NCBI GenBank assembly: GCA_037044955.1
Contig: JBAOHX010000002.1
Coordinates: 558,001 to 622,000, forward strand
Direction: 5' to 3'
DNA: 64,000 bases
Origin: JAJXWB01 sp037044955
GTDB lineage: Bacteria > Pseudomonadota > Alphaproteobacteria > Rhizobiales > Beijerinckiaceae
Under the pieces are notes generated by a model. The model did no database searches and was not told where the DNA came from. It saw only the letters and a program-made list of their open reading frames with translations. Positions 8,308-17,959 of this stretch are shown piece after piece (the first letter of the stretch is position 1; each line of letters begins with the position of its first letter). A program made the position numbers and the translations under genes.

Positions 8308-9053
8308 GCGCCGCTCTTACCCTCAAGGACGTGCGCAAGAATTTCGGGCCGACCGCGATCATCCGCGGCCTCGATCTCGAGATTCTTGCCGGCGAGCGCC
8401 ATGCGATCATCGGCCCGAACGGCGCCGGCAAGTCGACCATGTTCCACCTCATCAGCGGGCGCATCGGCGTGACGTCGGGCTCCATCCAGCTCAAGGGGCA
8501 GGAGATCACCGGGCTCGCGCCCTACGAGATCAACCGCCGCGGCCTGTCGCGCTCGTTCCAGGTCACGAACATCTTCCCGAAGCTGAGCGTGTTCGAGAAC
8601 ATCCGCTGCGGCGTGCTGTGGTCGCTCGGCTACAAATATTCGTTCTGGCGCTTCGTCGACCGCCTGCGCGACGCCAACTCTCGCGCGGAAGAAGTGCTCG
8701 AATTGATCGGCCTGTCCACGCGGCGCGAAACGCCGGCCGGCATCCTCACCTATGCCGAGCAGCGCGCGCTCGAGATCGGCATCACCATCGCCGGCGGCGC
8801 CGATGTCATCATGCTCGACGAACCGACGGCCGGCATGAGCAATACGGAGACCGAGCAGGCGGTGGCGCTCATTCGCAAGGTTTCGGAGGGGCGCACGCTG
8901 GTCATGGTCGAGCACGACATGAGCGTGGTGTTCGGTCTTGCCGACCGCATTTCCGTGCTCGTCTACGGGCAGATCATCGCCACGGGCGCGCCCGCGGAAA
9001 TCCGCGCCAACAAGGCGGTGCGCGAGGCCTATCTCGGCGAGGAGGCGCACTGA
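8304..9053 (+). CDS. LivG-type ABC transporter ATPase 1
   Basis: 249-residue cytoplasmic ATPase. Walker A is GPNGAGKST (~residue 37-45), the signature is degenerate (ILTYAEQRALEIG in place of LSGGQ-type, as is usual in LivG), Walker B is VIMLDEPTAGM, and the switch His is in VMVEHDMSVVF. It couples ATP hydrolysis to transport through the LivH/LivM pair. Starts by ATGA overlap with the permease and ends overlapping livF (TGATG). Confidence 0.94.
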   Translation: MSAALTLKDVRKNFGPTAIIRGLDLEILAGERHAIIGPNGAGKSTMFHLISGRIGVTSGSIQLKGQEITGLAPYEINRRGLSRSFQVTNIFPKLSVFENIRCGVLWSLGYKYSFWRFVDRLRDANSRAEEVLELIGLSTRRETPAGILTYAEQRALEIGITIAGGADVIMLDEPTAGMSNTETEQAVALIRKVSEGRTLVMVEHDMSVVFGLADRISVLVYGQIIATGAPAEIRANKAVREAYLGEEAH

Positions 9054-9757
9054 TGGCCGCGCTGCTCGAAGTCTCCGGCCTCAACGCCTATTACGGCAAG
9101 AGCCACATCCTGCAGGGCGTCGACTTCCATGTGGAGGAGGGCGAGATCGTCTCGCTGCTCGGCCGCAACGGCGTGGGACGCTCGACCACGATCAAGGCGA
9201 TCATGGGCGACGTGCCGCCGCAGGGCTCGATCCGTTTCAAGGGACGCGAGATCGCCGGCCTCAAGCCGCACCAGATCGCGCGGCTCGGCCTCGGCTACGT
9301 GCCCGAAAACCGCGACATCTTTCCGAGCCTGACCGTGCGGCAGAATCTGCTGCTCGGCCAGAAATCCGCGCGCCAGACCGGGCGCTGGGCGATGAGCGAC
9401 ATGTTCGCCGTGTTTCCCCGGCTGGAGGAGCGCGCCGACACGCCGGCGGGCGTTCTCTCGGGCGGCGAGCAGCAGATGCTGACCATGTGCCGCACGCTGA
9501 TGGGCGATCCAGATCTCGTGATGATCGACGAACCGACCGAAGGCCTCGCGCCGATGATGGTCGAACTCGTCGCCAAGCTGCTCGGCGAGATCGCGGAGCG
9601 CGGCATTTCGATCCTGCTGGTCGAGCAGAAGCTGACCATCGCGCTGAAGATCAGCCGGCGCCTCTACGTGATGGGGCACGGCCACATCGTCTTCGAGGGC
9701 ACGCCGGCGGAGTTTGCGGCGAATACGCGCGTGCGCGAGGAATGGCTGGAGGTTTAG
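9053..9757 (+). CDS. LivF-type ABC transporter ATPase 1 with Arg in Walker A
   Basis: 234-residue second ATPase of liv operon 1. The signature LSGGEQQML, Walker B LVMIDEPTEGLAP and switch region ILLVEQKLTIAL are intact. The Walker A reads GRNGVGRST: residue 43, normally the invariant ATP-phosphate-binding Lys, is Arg (codon CGC, 9179-9181). All other LivF, LivG and LivMG Walker A motifs in this window keep Lys. In other ABC ATPases this replacement normally impairs hydrolysis, so the protein may be non-catalytic while LivG works, or the base could be a sequence error (AAG/AAA to CGC needs at least two changes, which argues against simple error). Confidence 0.93.
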   Translation: MAALLEVSGLNAYYGKSHILQGVDFHVEEGEIVSLLGRNGVGRSTTIKAIMGDVPPQGSIRFKGREIAGLKPHQIARLGLGYVPENRDIFPSLTVRQNLLLGQKSARQTGRWAMSDMFAVFPRLEERADTPAGVLSGGEQQMLTMCRTLMGDPDLVMIDEPTEGLAPMMVELVAKLLGEIAERGISILLVEQKLTIALKISRRLYVMGHGHIVFEGTPAEFAANTRVREEWLEV

Positions 9758-9764
9758 ACCCGCT

Positions 9765-9902
9765 TCTCCCCTCCCCTTGCGGGGCGGGCGGGGGAGGGGG
9801 TCGGGAAACCTGATGGCGTTTGCGCGTTGCAGTGCGCCGGCAAGTCTCGCCAGATTCCGCGACCCCCCACCCTAACCCTCCCCCACAAGGGGGGAGGGAA
9901 CT
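9765..9902. repeat. Paired C/G-rich hairpin elements
   Basis: The 162-bp gap between convergent livF and acyl-CoA dehydrogenase genes is filled by two hairpin-forming tracts of the CCCTCCCC...GGGGAGGG type (about 9765-9800 and 9862-9902). No gene or other signal is seen here. They probably act as a bidirectional mRNA end. Confidence 0.6.
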
Positions 9903-9919
9903 AGTTTCGAGCCGCCCCC

Positions 9920-11710
9920 TCACCCCGCCAGCGCGACATCCGCGGTCAGCACCGATTCCGCGGCGCCGGTGATCGTCGCTTCAAGCCCATCCGCGCCGAC
10001 CACGATATTCTCCGCAAAGAAGCGGGCGACGGCGATGCGGCCGGCCTGCGCGGGATCAGCGTCGCCCGCCGCGCGCGCGCGGTGCGCAGCAAGCGCCATC
10101 GCGCCGAGCGTCGCGCCGCCGCGCACGAGGCCGAACAGCCGCAGATAGGGCGTCGCGCCGGCAAGCGCGTCCTGCACGGCGGAGCCGAGCTTGCCGAGCA
10201 GCCAGTCGGTCGCGCGCTCGAACGCGTCGAGCGCATCGCCAAGCCGCTGCGCGGTCGCGCCGAAGGACGGGTCGTTGGTCGCGCGCAATTGCTCGACGAT
10301 CGCGCGCATGTCGGCGATCTCCGCCTTCATCACGCCGCCGCCATTCGTCGGCAGCTTGCGGGTGACGAGATCGATCGCCTGGATGCCGTTGGTGCCCTCG
10401 TAGATCGAGATGATGCGCGAGTCGCGCATGAATTGCGCGGCGCCAGTCTCCTCGATGAAGCCCATGCCGCCGTGCACCTGCACGCCGAGCGAAGAAACTT
10501 CGTTGCCGATGTCGCCGGAATAGGCCTTGGCGATCGGCGTCAGCAGGCCGGCGCGCTCGGCCGCCGCCTTTCGCGCAACGGGGTCTGTCGCACGGCGCGA
10601 ACGATCGATCACCCCGGCCGTCAGGTAGCAGACGGCGCGTGCGCTGAGCGTCAGCGCTTTCATCGTCATCAACATGCGCTTGACGTCGGGATGCGCGATG
10701 ATCGGCGAGAGGCCCGTCTTGGCGTCGGCGGCGCGGCCCTGCTTGCGCTCGAGAGCATAGGCGAGCGCATGCTGATACGAGGCCTCGCCGATGGCGACGC
10801 CCTGCAGGCCGGTGGCGAGGCGCGCGTCGTTCATCATCGTGAACATGCAGGCGAGCCCCTTGTTCTCCTCGCCGACGAGATAGCCTGTGGCGCCGCCCTC
10901 GTCGCCGTAGACCATGATGCAGGTGGGCGAGCCGTGGATGCCGAGCTTGTGCTCGATACCGGCGCAGCGCACGTCATTGCGCGCGCCGAGCGAGCCGTCG
11001 GCGTTGAGCAGAAACTTCGGCACGACGAACAGCGAGATGCCCTTGGTGCCCGCCGGCGCATCGGGCAGGCGCGCGAGCACGAGATGGACGATGTTCTCGG
11101 CCATGTCGTGTTCGCCGTAGGTGATGAATATCTTCTGGCCGAAGATCTTGTACGTTCCGTCCGCCTGCCGCTCGGCGCGTGTGCGCAGCGGGTTGAGATC
11201 GGAGCCGGCGCCGGGTTCGGTGAGATTCATGGTCGCCGGCCAGACGCCAGACACCATCTTGTCGAGATAGGTGTGCTTGATCGCGTCGGAGGCGTGCGCC
11301 TCCAGCGCGTCGATCGCGCCGAATGTCAGCACCGGCCCGAGCATGAAGGCCATGTTGGCGGCGCTCCACATGTCCATGCAGCCGGCGAGCAGCACCTGCG
11401 GCAGGCCCATGCCGCCGTGATCGGGCGAACCGGTGACGCTCTGCCAGCCGCCCTCCACGAATTGCCTGTAGGCGTCGATCCAGCCCGGCGGCGTGGTGAC
11501 GACGCCGTCCTTCCACTTGGCGCCGACCTGATCGCCGACGCGATGCAGCGGCCCCAGCACGTTCTCGGCAAATTTCGCCGCCTCGTTTAGCGTCGCCTCG
11601 GCCATGCCGTCGGCGAGATCGGCGTAGGTTCCGTCCGCAATGCCATCCTGCAGCCCGGCCGCCGCATTCATCATGAAGACCATTTCGGAAACCGGCGCGC
11701 GATAGGCCAT
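9920..11710 (-). CDS. Acyl-CoA dehydrogenase, long DmdC-like type
   Basis: 596-residue flavoprotein that introduces a 2,3-double bond into an acyl-CoA. It is longer than ordinary ~380-residue acyl-CoA dehydrogenases: an N-terminal extension, the usual N/middle/C domains (MNLTEPGAGSDLNPLRTRAE and KIFITYGEHDMAENI in the middle domain, VQVHGGMGFIEETG and YEGTNGIQAIDLV in the C domain) and an extra C-terminal helical domain. This is the architecture of 3-methylmercaptopropionyl-CoA dehydrogenase (DmdC) and related enzymes; the Glu in YEGTNGIQ is the likely catalytic base. Start ATG 11710 follows AAGGGAGAA. The true substrate is open: DMSP catabolism has no other gene here, so general fatty-acyl-CoA oxidation is as likely. 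Confidence 0.9.
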   Translation of the reverse strand: MAYRAPVSEMVFMMNAAAGLQDGIADGTYADLADGMAEATLNEAAKFAENVLGPLHRVGDQVGAKWKDGVVTTPPGWIDAYRQFVEGGWQSVTGSPDHGGMGLPQVLLAGCMDMWSAANMAFMLGPVLTFGAIDALEAHASDAIKHTYLDKMVSGVWPATMNLTEPGAGSDLNPLRTRAERQADGTYKIFGQKIFITYGEHDMAENIVHLVLARLPDAPAGTKGISLFVVPKFLLNADGSLGARNDVRCAGIEHKLGIHGSPTCIMVYGDEGGATGYLVGEENKGLACMFTMMNDARLATGLQGVAIGEASYQHALAYALERKQGRAADAKTGLSPIIAHPDVKRMLMTMKALTLSARAVCYLTAGVIDRSRRATDPVARKAAAERAGLLTPIAKAYSGDIGNEVSSLGVQVHGGMGFIEETGAAQFMRDSRIISIYEGTNGIQAIDLVTRKLPTNGGGVMKAEIADMRAIVEQLRATNDPSFGATAQRLGDALDAFERATDWLLGKLGSAVQDALAGATPYLRLFGLVRGGATLGAMALAAHRARAAGDADPAQAGRIAVARFFAENIVVGADGLEATITGAAESVLTADVALAG

Positions 11711-11723
11711 TGAATTCTCCCTT

Positions 11724-11739
11724 CGAAAATCAATTTTCG
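11724..11739. promoter_or_regulatory. AT-rich palindrome upstream of acyl-CoA dehydrogenase
   Basis: CGAAAATCAATTTTCG is a perfect inverted repeat with a 2-base centre, next to the ribosome site of the minus-strand dehydrogenase. It lies in the 257-bp divergent gap (11711-11967) to the enoyl-CoA hydratase. It could be an operator or a leader hairpin; no regulator gene is adjacent. Confidence 0.35.
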
Positions 11740-11967
11740 TCTTCATATTCCGCGATGCGGACGAAGGCCAGCCGGCACAGGTCTCATGCGCGCCAATTCA
11801 TCTTGAAACGTTCGTGCGAAAGCGCGATGCTGCGCCCGCGTCATGCAAGATTGTTCGACATTCTGCATGGCGGAATGAGTGCGGAGCCCGGTCAACGGGC
11901 CCGTGGAGGAGACGTCGCCGCCCGCAAGCGCCCCCGATGCGCGCGTGGCGGCCCTTGCGAGGTCACG

Positions 11968-12837
11968 ATGGCGGCTGCCTATTCGACCATTCTGTACGAG
12001 ACGCCGGCCGACGGCGTCGCGCGCGTCGTGATGAACCGGCCCGAGGCGCGCAATGCGCAGAACCTCGACATGACCTACGAACTGAACGACGCCTTCGACC
12101 GCGCGGTCGCCGACGAGGATGTGAAGGTCATCGTGCTCGCCGGCGCCGATCCGCATTTCTCGGCCGGCCACGATCTGCGCGATTCCGGCGAAAAGAAACT
12201 GGGACGCGACTTTCCTGTCATCTCGACCTGGGGCGCGTTCGAGGCGACGGGCGCGGAAGGCCGCTATGCGCGCGAGCAGGAAATCTACCTGCAGAACACG
12301 CGGCGCTGGCGCAACCTGTCGAAGCCGACAATCGCGCAGGTGCAGGGCAAGTGCCTCGCCGGCGGGTTGATGCTCGCATGGGCCTGCGATCTCATCGTCG
12401 CGAGCGAGGATGCGACCTTCTGCGATCCCGTGGTCGCCATGGGCGTGTGCGGCGTCGAATGGTTCGTGCATCCCTGGGAGCTCGGGCCGCGCAAGGCCAA
12501 GGAGCTTCTGTGGACGGGCGATAGCTGGACGGCGCAGGAAGCGCGCTCCTTCGGCATGGTCAATCATGTCGTCGCGCGAGATCAACTCGCCGGCTTCACG
12601 CTGGAGCTTGCCGGCAAGATCGCGGCCAAGCCGACCTTCGCGGTGAAGACCGTGAAGGAAGCGATCAATCGCACGCTCGACATCCAGGGGCAGAACAGCG
12701 CGATCGAACAGGCGTTCGGCCTGCATCACCTCTGTCACGCCCACAACATGATGAAGTTCGGCGTGATCGTCGACCCCTCGGGCCTGCATCCGTCGGTGCG
12801 TTCGCGCATCGATCCCACATTGTCGAAGAAGAGCTGA
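11968..12837 (+). CDS. Enoyl-CoA hydratase/isomerase family protein
   Basis: 289-residue crotonase-fold enzyme. Visible motifs are MNRPEARNAQN near the N-terminus, SAGHDLRD (the CoA/oxyanion loop), and KCLAGGLMLAWACDLIVASE (second oxyanion element). The usual catalytic Glu region reads VAMGVCGVEWFVHP, with an insertion after the oxyanion hole (FPVISTWGAFEATGAEGRY) seen in a subgroup of proteobacterial hydratases. Probably hydrates a 2-enoyl-CoA in fatty or dicarboxylic acid breakdown. It starts at ATG 11968 after GCGAGGTC and is followed 3 bp later by an acyl-CoA dehydrogenase gene, so the two are co-transcribed. Confidence 0.9.
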   Translation: MAAAYSTILYETPADGVARVVMNRPEARNAQNLDMTYELNDAFDRAVADEDVKVIVLAGADPHFSAGHDLRDSGEKKLGRDFPVISTWGAFEATGAEGRYAREQEIYLQNTRRWRNLSKPTIAQVQGKCLAGGLMLAWACDLIVASEDATFCDPVVAMGVCGVEWFVHPWELGPRKAKELLWTGDSWTAQEARSFGMVNHVVARDQLAGFTLELAGKIAAKPTFAVKTVKEAINRTLDIQGQNSAIEQAFGLHHLCHAHNMMKFGVIVDPSGLHPSVRSRIDPTLSKKS

Positions 12838-12840
12838 GCA

Positions 12841-13951
12841 ATGGACCTCAATTATTCCGACGAGCAGAGGCTGCTCGGCGAAAGCGCCAACAATCTTCTG
12901 GCCGCGCGCGCGCAAAAGCCTGGCGCGAGCGATCTCTGGAAGGAAATGGCCGACATGGGCTGGCTCGCGTTGCCGCTGCCTGAAGTCGGATGGCGGTCTG
13001 GGCCAGGGCATGGTCGACGTCGCCATCGTGACCGAAGCGATGGGGCGCCATCGCGCGCGCTCGAATTATGTCGCGGGCGTCGTGCTCGCCGGCGGACCTG
13101 TCGCGACGCTCGGTTCGGACGCGCAGCGCGCGGCGCTGCTGCCCGGGCTGGCGGACGGCTCGCTGCGGCTCGCGCTCGCCCATGCGGAAGAGGGCGCGCG
13201 GCATAATCTCGCGCACGTCGGCGCGACGGCGAAGAAGAGCGGCGCGGGATGGACGCTCGACGGTCGCAAGATCGCGGTTCTCGGCGGCGATGTCGCGGAT
13301 CGTTTCGTCGTTTCCGCGCGCATCTCCGGCGGAACGCGCGATCCGGCGGGCATCGGCCTCTTCGTCGTCGCGCGCGATGCGAAAGGCGTGACGGTCGATG
13401 GCCATGCGACGGTCGACGGCGCGGGCGCCGCGCGCGTGACGCTCGCGGGCGCCGAAGTCGGCGCCGACGCGCTGCTGTCGGACAATGCATTCGCCGAGAT
13501 AGAGCGCGCCCACGACCGTGCGACGGCGGCCTTCTGTTCCGAACTCGTCGGGCTCATGGAGGCGGCGACCGCCGCGACCATCGAATACACAAAAATCCGC
13601 GTTCAGTTCGGCAAACCGCTCGCGGTCAACCAGACGCTGCGGCACCGCATGGCGGACATGTCGATCGCTTGCGAGGAGGCGCGCTCCATGGCGCTGCGCG
13701 CCGCGCTGCACGCGGACGATGCGGACGCGGCTGCGCGCGGGCGCGCCGTCTCCGGCGCATGGACGAAAGTGTCGCGCGCCGCGCGCTTCGTCGCGGAACA
13801 GTCGATCCAGCTGCACGGCGGCATGGGCGTCACCAACGAACTCGAGATCGGCGGCTATCTCAAGCGCGTCGTCGCGCTCGACGCCATCCTCGGCGGTCCC
13901 GATCATCATCTGCGCCGTCATGCGGCGCTCACAGCCAATCTTGCGGCCTGA
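12841..13951 (+). CDS. Acyl-CoA dehydrogenase small-subunit type (frame broken at 12982-12987)
   Basis: About 369 residues once one base is removed. The N-terminal part (MDLNYSDEQRLLGESANNLL) reads in one frame to LALPLPE; the rest (GGLGQGMVDVAIVTEAMG, IQLHGGMGVTNELEIGGYLK) reads one frame over. The break is in GAAGTC at 12982-12987; GAGTC there gives LPLPESDGGLGQGM, as expected for the family. The sequence is the Ala/Arg-rich, poorly conserved partner of a dehydrogenase pair; the next gene is the other partner, 9 bp away. Such pairs include the pimeloyl-CoA dehydrogenase PimC/PimD type. Whether it is really interrupted or a sequencing artefact is discussed in the findings. Confidence 0.85.
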
Positions 13952-13960
13952 GGCGAAATC

Positions 13961-15166
13961 ATGGACCTGACCTTCACTCCGCAAGAACGCGCATTCCAGC
14001 AGGAGGTGCGCGCCTTTCTCGCCGAAAAGCTGACGCCAGACCTCCGGCGCGCGCATCATCTGACGCCGAGCGTCTTTTCCGATCCGCCGGTCGGCAATCG
14101 CTGGCAGAAAATCCTCTACGAGCAGGGCTGGGCGGCGGCGCTCTGGCCCAAGGAATATGGCGGCACGGGCTGGAGCCTTGCGCAACGCTACATCTGGGAA
14201 ATCGAATCCGCAGCCGCGGGCGCGCCCTCCGTCACGCCGATGGGCCTGCGCATGGTCGGTCCCGTCATCATGCGCTTCGGCACGCAGGCGCAAAAAGATT
14301 TCTATCTGCCGCGCATTCTCAAGGCGGAAGACTATTGGTGCCAGGGCTATTCGGAGCCGGGTTCGGGCTCCGACCTCGCTTCGCTGAAGACGCGCGCGGT
14401 GCGCGACGGCGATCACTACATCATCAACGGCTCGAAGATCTGGACGACGCACGCTCACCACGCGAACCGGATGTTCGCGCTGGTGCGCACGTCGGACGAG
14501 CCGAAGAAGCAGGACGGCATCAGCTTCATCCTGATCGACATGAAGACGCCGGGCATTTCCGTGCGCCCGATCCTCACCATCGGCGGCGACCACGAGACGA
14601 ACCAGGTGTTCTTCGACGATGTGCGCGTGCCGGTCGAGAACCGCGTCGGCGCGGAGGGGCAGGGCTGGTCCTACGGCAAGTACCTGCTCGAATTCGAGCG
14701 CGGCGGCGCCATGTCGTCCGGCCGCCTGCGCGCGATCCTGCGCGACATCGAGAGGCTGGCGACGATCTATCGCGACGGCGACCAGCCGCTTGCTGCCGAT
14801 CCCTCGTTCGCGTTGCGCCGCTCGCAGGCGGAGATCGAGATCGACGCGCTGGAGATGACGGAATTGCGGATCATGTCGAGCCTGCAGTCCGGCCAGAATC
14901 CGGGTTCGGTCTCTTCCTCGCTCGCAAAGCTCCGCAATTCCGAGATCAAGCAGGCGCTGACCGCGCTCGCCGTCGACACGCTCGGGCAGGACGCGCTCTA
15001 CTGGGAGGGGCATCGCCCGCTCTACGAGATGAACGCGGAGCCGAACATTCCTGAAGACGCGCTGACCGCGCTGCCGGAATATCTCAACAGCCGCGCCTAC
15101 ACGATCTTCGGCGGCACGTCCGAGGTGCAGCGCGATATCATCGCCAAGGTGGTGATCGGGATGTGA
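13961..15166 (+). CDS. Acyl-CoA dehydrogenase large-subunit type
   Basis: 401 residues, intact. N-terminal helical domain MDLTFTPQERAFQQEVRAFL, middle beta domain with WCQGYSEPGSGSDLASL (flavin and CoA contacts) and C-domain ending IFGGTSEVQRDIIAKVVIGM. FAD-dependent alpha,beta-dehydrogenation of an acyl-CoA; electrons normally pass to ETF. It follows the broken partner gene closely and is most similar in layout to the large subunit of two-subunit dehydrogenases (pimeloyl-CoA dehydrogenase group). The exact acyl chain is unknown. Confidence 0.92.
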   Translation: MDLTFTPQERAFQQEVRAFLAEKLTPDLRRAHHLTPSVFSDPPVGNRWQKILYEQGWAAALWPKEYGGTGWSLAQRYIWEIESAAAGAPSVTPMGLRMVGPVIMRFGTQAQKDFYLPRILKAEDYWCQGYSEPGSGSDLASLKTRAVRDGDHYIINGSKIWTTHAHHANRMFALVRTSDEPKKQDGISFILIDMKTPGISVRPILTIGGDHETNQVFFDDVRVPVENRVGAEGQGWSYGKYLLEFERGGAMSSGRLRAILRDIERLATIYRDGDQPLAADPSFALRRSQAEIEIDALEMTELRIMSSLQSGQNPGSVSSSLAKLRNSEIKQALTALAVDTLGQDALYWEGHRPLYEMNAEPNIPEDALTALPEYLNSRAYTIFGGTSEVQRDIIAKVVIGM

Positions 15167-15177
15167 GTCTTTATGTT

Positions 15178-15326
15178 CGTCATTGCGAGGAGCTCCGGCG
15201 AAACCGCGACGCGGTTTCACCGGTAGCGACGAAGCAATCCATCCATGCGGATGAGCCCGGTGGAAGGATTGCTTCGCTTTCAGACGAAGTCGGCAACAGC
15301 CGACTTCTGTCGGGCTCGCAATGACG
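15178..15326. repeat. MITE-like element with 12-bp inverted ends
   Basis: 149-bp non-coding element between co-directional genes. It is bounded by perfect 12-bp inverted repeats (CGTCATTGCGAG at 15178-15189 and its complement at 15315-15326), with an internal partial palindrome around GAAGCAATCC. This sequence type is a familiar dispersed intergenic repeat in Rhizobiales. It has no coding capacity of its own. Confidence 0.85.
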
Positions 15327-15354
15327 ACGCGTCCGTTCAGAGGAAGCAGGAATC

Positions 15355-16939
15355 ATGTACACCGAAGACTTCATCCCCGTCGTTCTCGGCGACATCGCGC
15401 GCAAGAACGCCGCGCTGCGCGGCGACGCGGTCGCGGTTCATTTCGAGGGACGCGAAACGACGTTCGCGGCGTTCGATCGCCACACCAATCAGGTCGCGAA
15501 CGGCCTCGCCGCAATGGGCGTCGAGCCGCAGACGCATATCGCCTATCTCGGCAAGAACAGCGATTTCTATTTCGAACTGTTCTACGGCGCGGCCAAGGCG
15601 CGCGTCATTCTGGCGCCGGTCAACTGGCGCCTCGCGCCGCCCGAGATCGCCTATATCGTCAACGATTGCCAGGCGCAGGTCCTGTTCGTCGGGCCGGAAC
15701 TCGTCGACGCCGTGAAAGGCTTCGCGCACGAGTTCAAGAGCGTGCGCGTCATCATCGCGACCGAGGGCGCAACGCCGGACTATCAGGATTATTCCGCGTG
15801 GCGCGACGCTCAGAGCGACGCCGCTCCCGAACGACAGGCGCGCGAGGACGACGTGGCGATCCAGCTCTATACGTCCGGCACGACCGGGCATCCCAAGGGC
15901 GCGATGCTCACCAATCACAATCTGCTCGGCATGCGCGAGCGCGATCCCGCTGATATGCGCGATTGGAACAGGGCTTCGCCTGACGACGTGTGGCTCGTGT
16001 CGATGCCGGTGTTCCACATCGGCGGCTCCGGCGTGCTGGTCTGGGCGTCGTACAATGGCGGCAAGATCGTCATCACGCGCGAATTCAACCCGATGTCGAT
16101 CCTCGACGATTTCGTGCAGCATCGTGTCTCGAAGCTCTTCCTCGTGCCGGCGGCGCTGCAATTCATCGTGCGCCTGCCGCAGGCGCGAAAAGTCGATTAC
16201 TCGCGCCTCAAGTTCATGATGTACGGCGCCTCGCCCATTCCGCTCGATCTGCTGCGCGAGTGCATGGACGTGTTCAAATGCGGCTTCGTGCAGATGTACG
16301 GCATGACGGAGACGACGGGCACGATCGTCGCGCTGGAGCCGGAAGATCACACGCCCGAGGGATCGCCACGCATGCGCTCCGCCGGCAAGCCGCTCCCGGG
16401 CGTGGAGATCGCCATTCTCGACGCAGAAGGGAAGCCGCTGCCGACAGGCGAAGTCGGCGAGATCGCGACGCGGTCCACGGCGAACATGAAGGGCTACTGG
16501 AACCTGCCGGAAGCCTCGAAGCGCACGATGACGCGAGGACGGCTGGCTGCGCACCGGCGACGCGGGTTACCTGGATGCGGACGGCTACGTCTATGTGCAC
16601 GACCGCGTGAAGGACATGATCATTTCCGGCGCGGAAAACATCTATCCGGCCGAGGTCGAGAGCGCGATCTTCGGCCATCCCGCTATCGCGGAAGTCGCCG
16701 TGATCGGCGTGCCGGACGACAAGTGGGGCGAGGCGGTGAAGGCGGTCGTGGTGCTGAAGGAGGGCGCCGAAACATCGCCCGACGAGATCATCGCCTTCGC
16801 GCGTACGCGCATCGCCGGCTTCAAGGCGCCGCGCACCGTCGATTTCATCGAGGCGTTGCCGCGCAATCCCTCAGGCAAGATCCTGAAGCGCGAATTGCGC
16901 GAGCCCTACTGGGCCGGCAAGGACCGTCGCGTGAACTGA
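15355..16939 (+). CDS. Acyl-CoA synthetase, AMP-binding (frame broken near 16528-16540)
   Basis: About 527 residues after correction. It activates a carboxylic acid to acyl-CoA through an acyl-adenylate. The AMP-binding P-loop LYTSGTTGHPKGAML is near residue 180, MYGMTETTG near 320 and the C-terminal Lys motif is in NPSGKILKREL. The first frame runs through GYWNLPEASKRTM; the conserved GWLRTGDAGYLD and DRVKDMIISGAENIYP read one frame over, so one extra base lies around 16528-16540. This break is not at a GANTC-like site. With the upstream dehydrogenases it forms a beta-oxidation cluster for an unidentified medium- or long-chain acid. Confidence 0.87.
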
Positions 16940-17146
16940 GCGCGTAGCATTTACGCAACACCCGCCTTCATGGGTACGGCGCAGCGCGACCGCGCGCGCC
17001 GCGTTGAAAACGTTTCATCATTTCCATCTTCTTCGCAATGCAGCAACCGTTTGCGTTGCAGCGCGTTACGAAAGCGGGGCGCTCTGGCGCGATTCCGCGC
17101 GAGCCCCTATCTTCGTGAATCAACGAAGCAAGGCGATGGAGGATAA
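16940..17146 (+). promoter_or_regulatory. Promoter region of the PHA operon with TGC-rich motifs
   Basis: 207-bp non-coding region. It carries CGCAATGCAGCAA (17034-17046) and TTGCGTTGCAGCG (17051-17063), which share a GCANTGC/TTGC core with sites ahead of both phasin genes. Such TGC-rich motifs resemble operators of the PHA repressor PhaR, though no phaR gene lies in the window. No convincing -35/-10 pair could be chosen. Confidence 0.4.
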
Positions 17147-17926
17147 ATGACTGCCGCAGCGACTATTGCGCCGCCCTCCGGGCTTCTCATGGCGCTCGAG
17201 ATGCGCGCCATCCACGAGTTCGGCGCCTTCGTCGGCGCTCTGCCATTGCTGAGATTCGCGCCGCGCGGCGACGGTCATCCGGTGCTCGTGCTGCCGGGCC
17301 TGCTTGCGAGCGACCGCTCCACCGTTCCGCTGCGCCGCTTTCTGAAAGGCCGCGGCTATGAGGTGCATGGCTGGCGGCAGGGAAATAATTTCGGCCTGCG
17401 CAACGGGGTCGAGGAGCGCATGCTCGCGCAGGTGAAGGAACTCGCCGACCGTCATGGCCGCAAGGTCAGCCTCGTCGGCTGGAGCCTCGGCGGCCTCTAC
17501 GCGCGTCAGCTCGCCAAGGTTCTGCCCGACGAAGTGCGCAGCGTCATCTCGCTCGGCAGCCCGTTCTCCGGCAGCCCGCGCGCGACCAACGCCTGGCGCG
17601 TTTACGAATTCGTCTCGGGCCACCGCGCCGAGGAGGATGAAGAGCATCTGAGCGGCCATCTCGCCGAGCCGCCGCCGGCGCCTTCGACGGCGATCTTCAG
17701 CCGCACCGACGGCGTGTGCGCGTGGCAGGTGTGTCGCGAGCCGACCGAGACGGAGCGCGCCGAGAATATCGAGGTGCAGGGCGCGAGCCATTGCGGGCTC
17801 GGCCACCATCCGGCCGTCGTCTACGCGATTGCCGACCGGCTCGCGCAGCCGGAAGGCCAATGGACGAAATTCGATCGAAAGGGCTGGCGCGCGCTCGTTT
17901 ATCCCGATCCCAATCGTGTAAGCTGA
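17147..17926 (+). CDS. Alpha/beta hydrolase in PHA operon
   Basis: 259 residues, cytosolic. The nucleophile elbow GWSLGG (Ser at about residue 116) lies after VLVLPGLLASDRST, the oxyanion-hole strand. ASHCGLGHHPAVVYAIADRL near the C-terminus supplies the likely catalytic His. It is paralogous to the hydrolase at 25600-26397, with matching RAI/WHEFGA, PRGDGH, LPG and SLGSPF blocks. It is the first gene of an operon with the PhaE-like protein, PhaC and a GNAT, so a lipase, thioesterase or PHA-oligomer hydrolase role is likely. The substrate cannot be told from the sequence. Confidence 0.82.
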   Translation: MTAAATIAPPSGLLMALEMRAIHEFGAFVGALPLLRFAPRGDGHPVLVLPGLLASDRSTVPLRRFLKGRGYEVHGWRQGNNFGLRNGVEERMLAQVKELADRHGRKVSLVGWSLGGLYARQLAKVLPDEVRSVISLGSPFSGSPRATNAWRVYEFVSGHRAEEDEEHLSGHLAEPPPAPSTAIFSRTDGVCAWQVCREPTETERAENIEVQGASHCGLGHHPAVVYAIADRLAQPEGQWTKFDRKGWRALVYPDPNRVS

Positions 17927-17959
17927 CGCAATCGACTGACGCGGCGGAGGGGAGGCCCC

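Noticed and set aside
9920..11710. DMSP catabolism locus (dmdC)
   Set aside because: Architecture fits DmdC, but dmdA, dmdB and dmdD are not nearby, so the specific name is not used.
15178..15326. Insertion sequence remnant
   Set aside because: No transposase fragment and no direct target duplication could be shown; it is a short non-coding inverted-end repeat.
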